Positions 1-8,432 of a stretch of 64,000 nt of DNA are shown in pieces (the first letter of the stretch is position 1; each line of letters starts with the position of its first letter). Made by a program: the position numbers and the translations under genes. The DNA is from Halopseudomonas phragmitis (GTDB lineage: Bacteria; Pseudomonadota; Gammaproteobacteria; Pseudomonadales; Pseudomonadaceae), in assembly GCF_002056295.1 (NCBI RefSeq), contig NZ_CP020100.1, positions 3,247,501-3,311,500 on the forward strand. The letters are read 5' to 3'. A model generated the notes under the pieces. The model saw only the letters and a list, made by a program, of their open reading frames with translations, did not search any database and was not told the origin of the DNA.

Positions 1-315
1 CATCTCGCCGGTATCATGATCCAGACTCATTTCGAGAATATCGGTTGCCACCCGCGACTGGTTGCCCGGATTGGCCTGGGTTGGCCCACGCGCCAGCAAA
101 GCCATCAACAGCCGGCGCAAGAACGGCAACACGCCAGCCAATATCGCCAGCGCCAGATAGACACGACCGCTCAAGCTCAGATACAGCAGCACCACACCGC
201 CGACCACCAACAGCATCTTGACCAGCGCCGGCCGACGCTGGTTCGGAGGCTGACTGGCCAGCCACAACCAGCCGCCAAGAACAATCAACAAAACAAGCAG
301 CACCAGCGCAATCAT
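1..315 (-). CDS. Membrane-anchored DnaJ-domain-type protein (C-terminus off window)
   Basis: The reverse strand opens with MIALVLLVLLIVLGGWLWL at position 315 and stays open to the window edge, so only about 105 N-terminal residues are present. They show two hydrophobic segments (about residues 2-20 and 33-62), then a polar stretch ending in LEMSLDHDTGEM. Inner-membrane DnaJ-like proteins of Pseudomonas have this N-terminal layout, with the J domain at the C-terminus. The J domain itself is outside the window, so the assignment is inferred from the membrane part and the LEM-LDHDTG motif. The gene lies 22 bp downstream of the VWA-like gene on the same strand, which suggests one transcription unit. 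Confidence 0.55.
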   Translation of the reverse strand, partial: MIALVLLVLLIVLGGWLWLASQPPNQRRPALVKMLLVVGGVVLLYLSLSGRVYLALAILAGVLPFLRRLLMALLARGPTQANPGNQSRVATDILEMSLDHDTGEM

Positions 316-337
316 GAAAGCTCCCAGGGCCCGAGTT

Positions 338-1036
338 TTACTTGAGCTGTCGAGTCAAGCGCTTGACCTCCGAAGAGCTGCGCGCCGAAAAGTTTTCCAG
401 CGCCTTGACGCCACCGGAGGCATAAACCGCCACCGCCGCCAACAAGTCCTTCAATACCTGCGGACTGCGCCGATCGAAGGGCGCATAAGCGCCACCCGAC
501 AGCTTGCTGACCTGCTGAAACACTGCGCGAGCATGCCGGTCATCCCCCTCATGGAACATGAACACAGGTGTGCGCAGCATCCCCAGCTCGCCGGCAGCAT
601 GGCACAGAGAATCCACATGCTCTTCGCAGCAATCGCCAATGAACACCACGGCCTTGACCGGTTGTTTGCGGGTTTCCTCCACCGCATGACGCAGTACCCG
701 GCCAATCTGGGTGATACCGCCCAGGCAGCTCACTCCGTTCATCAAGCCCAGCAACTGCTGAGTCTGAGTCACGAACCGGGTAGCCTTGAATTCCTTGTAG
801 CCGCGGTAGTAACACAGTTGAATCGCCAGCCCGCCGAGATTCTCGGTGGCCAGAAACAGCTCGCTCTGCAAGTGACTGGCCTGATCCCAGGTTGCTTCCC
901 GACTGGCCGTCGCATCCAGCGCAAAAATAAGCCGCCCTTGCCCGCTCCCCGTACCCTTGGGCAGAGACTGTACCTGGTGGATAAACAGATCCAACGCCTG
1001 TCTATCGGTTTTTGCCGGAACCCCTTTATCAGACAT
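338..1036 (-). CDS. VWA-domain-like protein
   Basis: This 232-aa cytosolic protein has no signal peptide. Residues about 35-50 read GRLIFALDATASREATWDQA, which resembles the first strand and metal-site loop of a von Willebrand A fold (D-x-T/S-x-S variant). A second buried strand, VKAVVFIGDCCEEHVDSL, follows near residue 130. VWA proteins usually act as metal-dependent protein-binding modules; the partner is unknown here. It is followed closely by the DnaJ-like membrane gene, so a role in chaperone-linked assembly is possible but inferred. The start ATG at 1036 gives MSDKGVPAKTDRQALDLF. Confidence 0.65.
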   Translation of the reverse strand: MSDKGVPAKTDRQALDLFIHQVQSLPKGTGSGQGRLIFALDATASREATWDQASHLQSELFLATENLGGLAIQLCYYRGYKEFKATRFVTQTQQLLGLMNGVSCLGGITQIGRVLRHAVEETRKQPVKAVVFIGDCCEEHVDSLCHAAGELGMLRTPVFMFHEGDDRHARAVFQQVSKLSGGAYAPFDRRSPQVLKDLLAAVAVYASGGVKALENFSARSSSEVKRLTRQLK

Positions 1037-1401
1037 GGCTGCAACCGTGTACTCGCGTTACCCCCATAGTAGAAAAAAACCAGGGGTATTCACAGGCGCA
1101 GCCCCCATCAGCTTTGTCACAAAAGAATGTGACCCAGATCGCATCCTGCACGCTGGATCACGCCACCGATGCTGGCCAGTGGTACATTTCCCGGCTTTTC
1201 GAGACAGTACCTGCAGAGCGACTCGCCGAGTGCTCTAGAACGCAGTTTGTATCTTTTTGTAGCCTGCGCGTGCGGCACTGTTTCAAGCGGGTAGAATCCC
1301 GCCCCTTGCAGATGCCGGGGCCAGATCAACCGGCCTATACAAGCAGTTCAAGGTTGATTCGACACAAGCCTTGCGGCAGTCGCATCACATGGAGTGAGAC
1401 T
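1037..1401. other. Divergent intergenic region
   Basis: This 365-bp gap separates the leftward VWA gene from the rightward DUF1329 gene and must hold both promoters. The frame of the DUF1329 gene stays open upstream to 1012, but that extension has no protein-like composition and the signal peptide begins at 1402. I see no confident promoter, RNA gene or repeat here. Confidence 0.5.
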
Positions 1402-2742
1402 ATGATCAAGCAATTCGGAATCATCATGCTGGCCGCCGCTGTTGCCGGTCAGGCTCAGGCCAAGGTCGACCCTCTCCAGGCCGAACGGCTCGGTCGGGAT
1501 CTGACCCCGCTCGGTGCCGAACGCGCCGGCAACGCTGCCGGGACCATTCCCGAGTGGACCGGAGGTGTCACCCCGCCAGCCCACTATCGCCCGGGTATGC
1601 ACCACCCAGACCCCTATGCCAGCGACGCCGAGCTGTACCGGGTCAACGCCAGCAACCTGGCGCAGTACGCGAACCAACTACCCGAAGGTCTGAGCGACCT
1701 GCTGCAACGTCACCCTGACTATTACATGCGGGTATATCCTACCCGGCGCAGCGCCTCCAACCCGCAACGCATCTACGATGCAACCAAACGCAACGCGGTC
1801 AACGCTGAGCTGATCGCCAACGGCAACGGTATCACTGGCGCCGCCGCCGGCATCCCGTTCCCGATTCCGCAAAGCGGCATTGAAGTCATCTGGAACCACA
1901 TCCTGCATTACAAAGGTGACCAGAACCACTTCATCACCAACCAAGCGGTGGTCATCAACGGTCGCAGCAACCTGATCCGCCGCGACCGTCAGATCTATTA
2001 TGTCTACGGCCGTGAGGGCATGACCCCGGATCAGTTGGACAATACCCTGCTGTACTACAAATACGTGGTGACCGCCCCAGCCAGGCTTTCTGGCACCGCC
2101 CTGGTCGTACAGGATCCACTGGATCAGGTTCTGAGCACCCGCCGCGCCTGGCGCTACAGCCCCGATAACCGCCGGGTACGGCGCCTGCCATCACTGGCCT
2201 ATGACTCGATCCAGCCCGACACCAGCGGCCTGGCGACCGCCGACGTGGTCGACACCTACAACGGCGCCCCGGATCGCTATGAGTGGAGCCTGCTCGGCAA
2301 GCGTGAAATGCTGGTGCCTTATAACAGTTATGCAGTCCATCAAAAGGGTATTCCCTACGACCGCATCGTTCAGGAGAGAACCCTCAACCCTGAACTGCTG
2401 CGTTATGAGCTGCACCGGGTCTGGGTTATTGATGCCACCCTGCGCCCAGGCATGAGCCATGTTTACCAGCAGCGGCGTTTCTATGTCGACGAAGATAGCT
2501 GGCAGATTCTCGCGGTCGATTTGCGTGACAGGAGTGGAGAGCTGGTCGGCCTGCAGGAAAGCCACCCGATCAACTATTACGACGTGCCCATGGTCGGCAG
2601 CACGGTGGAAACCCTATATCACCTCAAGACCGGGAATTACTTCGTCGACGGGCTCAACAACAACGAGCCCATGTACGACTTCAATGCCCAGCTCAGCCCG
2701 CACGAGTTCTCCGCCCAGGCCTTGCGCCGCAGCGGCAACTAA
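1402..2742 (+). CDS. DUF1329 exported protein (outer-membrane sorting-like)
   Basis: This 446-aa protein starts with a Sec signal peptide, MIKQFGIIMLAAAVAGQAQA, followed by mature sequence rich in Tyr, Asp and Pro. The body matches DUF1329: an N-terminal LGRDLTPLGAERAGN block, a central IRRDRQIYYVYGREG segment, and a C-terminal YVDEDSWQILAVDLRD strand. The family is common in Pseudomonas, is predicted to adopt a LolA/LolB-like beta half-barrel, and often lies near DUF1302 proteins and RND exporters; that partner is absent here. The function is not known. I chose ATG 1402 because GGAG lies 8-11 bases upstream and the signal peptide begins there; the frame remains open 390 bp further upstream. 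Confidence 0.85.
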   Translation: MIKQFGIIMLAAAVAGQAQAKVDPLQAERLGRDLTPLGAERAGNAAGTIPEWTGGVTPPAHYRPGMHHPDPYASDAELYRVNASNLAQYANQLPEGLSDLLQRHPDYYMRVYPTRRSASNPQRIYDATKRNAVNAELIANGNGITGAAAGIPFPIPQSGIEVIWNHILHYKGDQNHFITNQAVVINGRSNLIRRDRQIYYVYGREGMTPDQLDNTLLYYKYVVTAPARLSGTALVVQDPLDQVLSTRRAWRYSPDNRRVRRLPSLAYDSIQPDTSGLATADVVDTYNGAPDRYEWSLLGKREMLVPYNSYAVHQKGIPYDRIVQERTLNPELLRYELHRVWVIDATLRPGMSHVYQQRRFYVDEDSWQILAVDLRDRSGELVGLQESHPINYYDVPMVGSTVETLYHLKTGNYFVDGLNNNEPMYDFNAQLSPHEFSAQALRRSGN

Positions 2743-2756
2743 ACCAGCGGTAACCA

Positions 2757-2790
2757 GGCTGTCAGGCTCTGCCAGCAGAGCCTGACAGCC
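2757..2790. terminator. Bidirectional terminator hairpin
   Basis: A perfect 15-bp inverted repeat, GGCTGTCAGGCTCTG / CAGAGCCTGACAGCC, has a 4-nt loop and lies between two convergent genes. No strong T-run is present on either side, so termination is inferred from the stem and its position. Confidence 0.75.
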
Positions 2791-2796
2791 CAATCC

Positions 2797-3126
2797 TCAG
2801 TCAAGATCGTCGAGCGTTACGGTCAGATCCCGGCGCGACACATCAACATCCCAGAAGGTGTAGCTGTCACCGTCGGAGTCGACCAGCTTGATATCAAAGA
2901 TCGGGCTCTTGTAACCCTTGAGCGTCACCCGCTTGGTAGAACCATTGGGCATCACATCATTGCCCAGCACATCCTTTTCCCAGGACTCGGAATTATCCGG
3001 GCTCACATACAGGTACATGATGGTGTAGCCGGTGTTATTGGTAATATCCACATAAAATTCCCGAGCCTGTGCCGACAGCACAAACAGCATGGCAAAGAGA
3101 AATACCGCCCAATGTTTTAACCGCAT
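2797..3126 (-). CDS. Small exported beta-rich protein, unknown function
   Basis: This 109-aa protein starts with a signal peptide, MRLKHWAVFLFAMLFVLSAQA, and has about 88 mature residues. The mature part (EFYVDITNNTGYTIMYLYVS...) alternates hydrophobic and polar residues, typical of a small beta-sandwich, and ends in an acidic DLTVTLDDLD. The N-T-G-Y-T-I-M-Y-L-Y-V-S block belongs to a small conserved periplasmic family in Pseudomonas with no established activity. Start 3126 is preferred over 3204 because it places the charged n-region directly before the hydrophobic core and has AGGA upstream. Confidence 0.7.
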   Translation of the reverse strand: MRLKHWAVFLFAMLFVLSAQAREFYVDITNNTGYTIMYLYVSPDNSESWEKDVLGNDVMPNGSTKRVTLKGYKSPIFDIKLVDSDGDSYTFWDVDVSRRDLTVTLDDLD

Positions 3127-3229
3127 GATGAGTCCTCTTGAAAATCCCTGAGTGACGGACTGTCGCTCCGTTGCGCGTAATATTTTGCAACAGACTAGTA
3201 TCATAAAGCCATAAGAGCGCCAGTGCTTT

Positions 3230-4135
3230 TTACTGGTTCACAGCCTGCCTCTGAGCGGCAAACATCTCTTGCAGAAAATCGATCAGCGCCCGGACCTTGG
3301 GCGTAACAAACTTGCGCGTTGGATAGACCGCATAAACACCCAGCTCCAGAGCCTGGTAGCCGGGCAACAGTTCAATCAGCCGCCCTGCCGCCAGATCCTC
3401 GCCAACCAGAAAATCCGGTTGCAGGATGATCCCCTGATCGCTCAATGCCACCGCCCGGCAGGTATCGCCGTTATTGGTGTCCATCCAGGGCCTGGTTCTG
3501 ACACTGACCTCGCCCTGCGGCCCGCTGAAACGCCACTCATCTCCCGAGTTGAAATAGCTGTAGGCAACCACCCTGTGCGCAGCCAGCTCCTCCGGTTGCG
3601 ATGGCTGGCCATGCCTGGCCAGATACCCGGGGGAGGCACAGACCCGCAGGCGGGTGCTGGCAATCCGACGGCTGACCAGCGTCGAGCTGGGCAACGACGC
3701 GATCCGAATCGCCAGATCAAAGCCCTCCTCCACCAGATCCACCAGGCGGTCCGACAGGGTGATATTGAGCTTGACCTGCGGATGCAGCTCGCTGAACCGC
3801 CCCCACAAAGGCGCCAGACGGGTAATCCCAAAGGTCACCGGCACATTGACTCGGAGCAACCCGCGCGCACTGCTGCTGCGCGAACCCAGTTCAGCTTCAG
3901 CCTCCTCAACGCCGGCCAGCAACTCCTTGCTACGCTGAAAGAACACCTCCCCTTCCTCCGTCAGCGACAGGCGTCGCGTAGTACGATGCAGCAGACGCAC
4001 CCCAAGCCGCGCCTCCAGATCATTGATATAGCGCGACACCGCCGCCTTCGAATACCCAAGCGACTCCGCAGCCCGGACAAAACTCCGCGCCTCGACCACT
4101 GCGCAAAAGGTCTGCATTTCAACGAAACGATCCAT
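3230..4135 (-). CDS. LysR-family transcriptional regulator
   Basis: This 301-aa protein has the LysR layout. The N-terminal winged helix-turn-helix (residues about 3-62) contains FVRAAESLGYSKAAVSRYI and LGVRLLHRTTRRLSLTEEG. A periplasmic-binding-like effector domain follows from about residue 90. The branch with LLRVNVPVTFG and FDLAIRIASLPSSTLVSRR is the AaeR/CrgA-like group often found beside DoxX and redox genes. It is divergent from the DoxX-dioxygenase pair and probably controls it. ATG 4135 is chosen because MDRFVEMQTF is the standard family start; the frame extends only 10 codons further. Confidence 0.92.
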   Translation of the reverse strand: MDRFVEMQTFCAVVEARSFVRAAESLGYSKAAVSRYINDLEARLGVRLLHRTTRRLSLTEEGEVFFQRSKELLAGVEEAEAELGSRSSSARGLLRVNVPVTFGITRLAPLWGRFSELHPQVKLNITLSDRLVDLVEEGFDLAIRIASLPSSTLVSRRIASTRLRVCASPGYLARHGQPSQPEELAAHRVVAYSYFNSGDEWRFSGPQGEVSVRTRPWMDTNNGDTCRAVALSDQGIILQPDFLVGEDLAAGRLIELLPGYQALELGVYAVYPTRKFVTPKVRALIDFLQEMFAAQRQAVNQ

Positions 4136-4148
4136 TGTCTCACCCACA

Positions 4149-4182
4149 GAGATAGTTATTATCAAAAACTCATGTTTATCTC
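4149..4182. promoter_or_regulatory. Candidate LysR operator between divergent genes
   Basis: GAGATA (4149-4154) and TATCTC (4177-4182) form an inverted pair flanking an AT-rich core between the LysR gene and doxX. LysR proteins typically bind such dyads between themselves and a divergent target. The assignment is inferred from position and symmetry only. Confidence 0.4.
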
Positions 4183-4250
4183 ATAAAAATGGATAGGTAA
4201 AGTTCACCCATCGCAACACAACAACCCGAGAAAAACCAAGAGAGAGCCTC

Positions 4251-4691
4251 ATGAACACAGCCTTGCTAAACCGGATCGTCAACACCAACGCCAACTGGAG
4301 CGCCCTGTTTCTGCGCATCCCGGTCGGCATCATCTTCGCCGCCCATGGAGCCCAGAAACTGTTTGGCTGGTTCGGTGGCTACGGCCTTGAAGGCACCGGC
4401 CAATGGATGGCCTCAATCGGCCTGAATCCCGGTTACCTGATGGCCCTGATGGCCGGCAGCGCCGAGTTCTTTGGCGGCATTGCCCTGATCATCGGCCTGC
4501 TGGTCCGCCCAGCCGCCGCCGCACTGGCTTTTGCCATGCTGATCGCGATCTTTGCCGTACACTTCGAGAACGGCCTGTTCATGAGCAACAATGGCTATGA
4601 ATTCGGCCTGGCACTACTGGCCGCCTCGGTTTCACTGCTGTTCAGTGGCGCTGGGCGCGCCTCGGTTGACGCCTTGCTGGCCCAACGCTAA
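4251..4691 (+). CDS. DoxX-family membrane protein
   Basis: This 146-aa integral membrane protein has four hydrophobic segments. It carries the DoxX signature LRIPVGIIFAAHGAQKLFGW at residues about 21-40, followed by GSAEFFGGIALIIGLLVRPAA. DoxX-like proteins are poorly defined inner-membrane proteins linked to oxidative stress or quinone chemistry. Only 24 bp separate it from the following extradiol dioxygenase gene, so the two are probably co-transcribed. An AGAGAG ribosome-binding site lies just upstream of ATG 4251. Confidence 0.88.
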   Translation: MNTALLNRIVNTNANWSALFLRIPVGIIFAAHGAQKLFGWFGGYGLEGTGQWMASIGLNPGYLMALMAGSAEFFGGIALIIGLLVRPAAAALAFAMLIAIFAVHFENGLFMSNNGYEFGLALLAASVSLLFSGAGRASVDALLAQR

Positions 4692-4715
4692 ACCCAAAGC
4701 GCCGGAGGAAGCACC

Positions 4716-5510
4716 ATGAACATCTTACCCAGTCTGTTCGTATCTCACGGCGCCCCTACCTTTGCCCTGGAGCCCGGCCTCGCCGGGCCCCGCCTGCGGG
4801 CACTGGGAGAGGCACTGCCCCGGCCACGCGCTATTCTGATCATCTCGCCGCACTGGATGACCCGTGACCTGCGCATTACCGGCAACGCCGCCCCGGAAAC
4901 CATTCACGACTTTGGTGGCTTTGCTCCAGCGCTCTATCGCCTTCAATACCCCGCAGCCGGTCACCCGGCACTGGCCAGTGAACTGGCCGAATTGCTGACC
5001 GAGGCCGGTTGGCCTGCCAGCCTCGACTTACAACGCGGGCTTGATCATGGCGCCTGGGTTCCGCTGCTGCATCTGTATCCACAGGCCGACATCCCGGTAC
5101 TGCAACTGTCTATGCCAACCGACCTTGACCCCGAGTCCGCCTACGTACTCGGCCAGGCTCTGGCCCCACTGAGCAACCAGGGAATTCTGGTCATCGGCTC
5201 CGGCAGCCTGACCCATAACCTCTACGAGGCCCTGGGCCACAGCCCCGGTGATGCCGAATACGCCAGTGAGTTCTCTGCCTGGGTCCGCAATGCGGTACAC
5301 AACGGCCAGCATCAACAGCTCAAGCAAACTCTGACACTGGCCCCCCATGCCAGCCGGGCACACCCGACCAGCGAACACTTTCTGCCATTGCTGGTAGCCT
5401 TGGGCGCCGCCCATGGCCGCACCGACGCCACGGTATTGGAAGGTGGGCTGGACTACGGCGTGCTGTCGATGGATTCGTTTGTGTTTGGGGCCAGCCTGAC
5501 AGGCATATGA
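4716..5510 (+). CDS. Extradiol dioxygenase, DODA/YgiD type
   Basis: This 264-aa cytosolic enzyme belongs to the class III (LigB-like) extradiol ring-cleavage family. The metal and active-site residues are visible: SHGAPTFALE near residue 10, ISPHWMTRD near 43-51, LDHGAWVPLLHLYP near residues 109-122, and SGSLTHNLYE near 165-174. Plant DODA makes betalamic acid from DOPA, and E. coli YgiD acts as a 4,5-DOPA dioxygenase. The physiological substrate here is unknown. The LysR-DoxX-dioxygenase arrangement recurs in Pseudomonas and suggests response to an aromatic or quinone stress. Confidence 0.9.
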   Translation: MNILPSLFVSHGAPTFALEPGLAGPRLRALGEALPRPRAILIISPHWMTRDLRITGNAAPETIHDFGGFAPALYRLQYPAAGHPALASELAELLTEAGWPASLDLQRGLDHGAWVPLLHLYPQADIPVLQLSMPTDLDPESAYVLGQALAPLSNQGILVIGSGSLTHNLYEALGHSPGDAEYASEFSAWVRNAVHNGQHQQLKQTLTLAPHASRAHPTSEHFLPLLVALGAAHGRTDATVLEGGLDYGVLSMDSFVFGASLTGI

Positions 5511-5618
5511 TGGGTTGGAACCTCCAGCACCAGTCAGGCATTGACCCGGCGGCTTTCTGGGGTAATATCCGCGGCTGACCAGGGAAAGCTCAGCCGCCAC
5601 AACGCCAAGGAGTCAGGC

Positions 5619-5663
5619 ATGTCAGCACACTCGGCCACCCGCACCAGCGGTCTGCCCCGATGA
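5619..5663 (+). other. 14-codon leader ORF coupled to the kinase-like gene
   Basis: A perfect AAGGAG at 5607-5612 stands 6 nt before ATG 5619. The resulting ORF, MSAHSATRTSGLPR, stops in an ATGA overlap with the next start (5660). The following gene has no Shine-Dalgarno sequence of its own, so ribosomes may reach it by termination-reinitiation. It could be a leader peptide or the remnant of a lost upstream gene. Confidence 0.45.
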
Positions 5664-8371
5664 CGGCAGAGCAGCGCAACGGCCACTATCATCTGACCTT
5701 CGCCGATGGCCGCCGGGAGCCCGTACACCTGCGGGCCAAAGCGCTCAATCGCGGCGCCGATGGCGCCATCTACCGCTCGCCGGACGGACGTTTCGCCTTC
5801 AAGTTCTACCACGAGCCCGGCAAGGATCCCGAACGCCGTACCAAAGTCTGGGAAATGATCCTGCACCCGCCTGAGGACAGCCAGGCCGACCATTTCGCCT
5901 GGCCCTGCGCCCTGATCAATGACAGTGCCGGGCGTTTTGTCGGTTTTGCCATGCCGCTTCTGGATATCGCCAGCTATGCATCGCTCGACCCGCTGCTCAG
6001 TGGCCGTGGACGCCAGCGCGAGTCGCTGCCCGACGACAACAGCTTTCGTCTCAAGGTTGCGATCAACCTGGCCAAGCGGGTGGCCGAACTGCATGCAAAA
6101 GGGCACTGCATCATCGACCTGAAGCCGGCCAACCTGCTGGTACACCGGCACACAGGCGATATTGCCGTGGTCGATTGCGACGGTTTTGCCGTGCGAGGCA
6201 ATACCCAATTCTTCCCGGCTCACCAATTCACGCTTGGCTTCATCGCCCCCGAAGCCTTTCGCGCCAGCCAATCCCCGCAAGTGCTACGTCAGGCTCAGGA
6301 CCAGTTTGCCCTGGCGGTGATCCTGTTCAAACTGCTCAACAACGGCCTGCATCCGTTTCAGGGCGTGCCGGCCAAGGGGCGTGAGCTTCCAAGCGACAAC
6401 CAGAACCGTATTGCCGGCGGCTTCTACCCTTATGGGCTGCGCCCGCACGCCGACATTGGCCCTTCACCGTGGAGCGTGCATCGCAATTTCCCCAAACCTC
6501 TGCGCAACGCCTTCGATCACAGTTTCAGCTCGTCCAGACGCCCTTCGGCCGATTACTGGGTCGAATTGCTGCAACAGGCGCTGCAGCATCAGGTTCGCTG
6601 CCAACGCAACCCAGACCATGCCCACTGGGGCAAACAGTGCCCGCATTGCGCACTGGAAAACCAGCGGGTCGTCGTTCCACCAGCGCAATCAACACCAAGA
6701 CCACGGCGAGCCGCCAGGACACAGAATCCCCAGGCGGCGATACCACTCAATACCGTTTTCACCGGCCACCAACAGACGCATGTACAGGTGCAGTGGCATA
6801 TCAACCCTGCGCCATCAAACCAGCCATACGTCACCGCACAAATTCTGCGCTGGCGCAGACGCATCCAGTGGTTACAACGGGCCGGCGCTGCCTTGCTGGC
6901 ATTGCTGGCCCTGTACTGGCTGGTGCAACTGTTCTATGACCCCGGCCCCGCCCTGCCAGAGGCCGTAGCCAAGGTCAGCGTGCTTAAACCAAGCTATCGG
7001 ACCGACGACAGAGTACGGTATGCCGATCAGCGCCGCGCCTACCCAGGCTCGTACGCCAACAGCCAGCCGGTGTTGATTCCCCACCACCGTTTGGGCCGGT
7101 TCGACACCCCCGAGCGCCTACCGGTGCTGCTCAGCAGACCAGCCAGTAGCGACTATGCCAACAACAGCCGGTTCGGATTTCGCCTGGATCAGCTCAACAC
7201 CCGGACCAAACGCAGGAATACCAACCTCGACACCACCACTACCCGCCCCGTGAATCTGGCCAATCTGAGTCTTGGCGACTGGCAGGCTGATCACAACGGT
7301 GCAGGGATCTTCAGCTACGGCTGCAACCCGCAGCTGTTATGCCATGAAGTGCTGTATCACAACGGTCGCGGCTCACCGATCAGCTTCAGCTTTCCCACCC
7401 AATCGGCGAGTAGCCGGGCAACGCCTCAGAAGCTCCTGCCCTGGCGCTTCAACCTCAGCCCAGATGGCAACTTCATGGCAATGGCCAGCGGCCAACAGGT
7501 AGTGCTCTACAAAACCGACCAGCCCGATCGCCCGCTGGCGAGCCTGGACCTGCGCCAAAGCCTGCACAATTACCGTGTCGACGCCCTGTCATTGACACAC
7601 GGCGGCTCGCGGATATTTGTCAGCCTGTCGCAGTCAGACCGCCATATTTCATACCCTGCCGAACTGATCGAGCTTGAGCACACCAGCAAGGGGCTGGTTC
7701 TGGTGAGCATGTTCCAGCGCCGTGCCATCCATGAAGGCATCGAAACGCCTGCCGCCTTCCACAGTATCGACGCGGCTGGCAACACCCTGGCTCTGGCCGA
7801 CTATCGATTGCGCCATCACGACGGCAGCCTCATATCTGGTCGGTACAACAGAGGGACCCTGGGCTATCCCGGCATCAGCATCTGGCGCCGTAACCAGCAG
7901 GGCCGCTGGCAGTACAGCCACCGTATAGACGGCATGGATCTGTTGACTCGCGAACCTGTCCAGGTAACCCGCCCGTTGCCCGCAACCGCGTACAGCACCC
8001 AGAGCATCATGGCCCACGGGCCTCTGGGCAATCACGGCCAGCCACATCTGGCAATGCAGCTCAGCCCTGACGGCAAGCATTTGCTCACAGGGCTGCAACT
8101 GGAACATCACAACAACAGCGTCTACGCCAATGCCTACCTGTTCAATGTGCAGGCTGAAGAAGCCAAGCTGCTGGCCCGCCTGAGAGAAAAGATCGACACA
8201 CCGCGCAGTGACATGCATATCACCTACGGCGACATCCGCCTCTCCAATAACGCCAACCATATTGCCCTGGGCCTGTTCAGCTACCACGAAAAGCGCAACG
8301 GCCCACTGACCCAAGCCTACAAGCTCAGAATCTACGACCTGCAGGAGCTGACCGGCAAAGGACCGCTCTGA
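5660..8371 (+). CDS. Membrane-anchored protein-kinase-like protein with large C-terminal beta domain
   Basis: This 903-aa protein has three parts. Residues 1-300 are an atypical Ser/Thr kinase fold: a glycine loop around LNRGADGAIYR, a lysine strand FAFKFYHEPG, the catalytic loop IIDLKPANLL with Asp153, and CDGF (Asp174) in place of DFG. Residues about 314-330 hold a Cys/His cluster (C-x12-CPHC type), a probable zinc knuckle. One transmembrane helix spans about residues 408-430. The remaining 470 residues should be periplasmic and look like a beta-propeller, with repeated FNLSPDGNFMAMASG- and AMQLSPDGKHLLTG-like blades. Similar N-terminal halves occur in bacterial kinases paired with PP2C and VWA proteins, but neither is adjacent here. 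The substrate is unknown. Confidence 0.75.
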   Translation: MTAEQRNGHYHLTFADGRREPVHLRAKALNRGADGAIYRSPDGRFAFKFYHEPGKDPERRTKVWEMILHPPEDSQADHFAWPCALINDSAGRFVGFAMPLLDIASYASLDPLLSGRGRQRESLPDDNSFRLKVAINLAKRVAELHAKGHCIIDLKPANLLVHRHTGDIAVVDCDGFAVRGNTQFFPAHQFTLGFIAPEAFRASQSPQVLRQAQDQFALAVILFKLLNNGLHPFQGVPAKGRELPSDNQNRIAGGFYPYGLRPHADIGPSPWSVHRNFPKPLRNAFDHSFSSSRRPSADYWVELLQQALQHQVRCQRNPDHAHWGKQCPHCALENQRVVVPPAQSTPRPRRAARTQNPQAAIPLNTVFTGHQQTHVQVQWHINPAPSNQPYVTAQILRWRRRIQWLQRAGAALLALLALYWLVQLFYDPGPALPEAVAKVSVLKPSYRTDDRVRYADQRRAYPGSYANSQPVLIPHHRLGRFDTPERLPVLLSRPASSDYANNSRFGFRLDQLNTRTKRRNTNLDTTTTRPVNLANLSLGDWQADHNGAGIFSYGCNPQLLCHEVLYHNGRGSPISFSFPTQSASSRATPQKLLPWRFNLSPDGNFMAMASGQQVVLYKTDQPDRPLASLDLRQSLHNYRVDALSLTHGGSRIFVSLSQSDRHISYPAELIELEHTSKGLVLVSMFQRRAIHEGIETPAAFHSIDAAGNTLALADYRLRHHDGSLISGRYNRGTLGYPGISIWRRNQQGRWQYSHRIDGMDLLTREPVQVTRPLPATAYSTQSIMAHGPLGNHGQPHLAMQLSPDGKHLLTGLQLEHHNNSVYANAYLFNVQAEEAKLLARLREKIDTPRSDMHITYGDIRLSNNANHIALGLFSYHEKRNGPLTQAYKLRIYDLQELTGKGPL

Positions 8372-8432
8372 ACAGAGTTCGATGCACTACACTGAGAAGC
8401 TTGGAAAACAACCGCAGAAAAGGATAGTTCGC

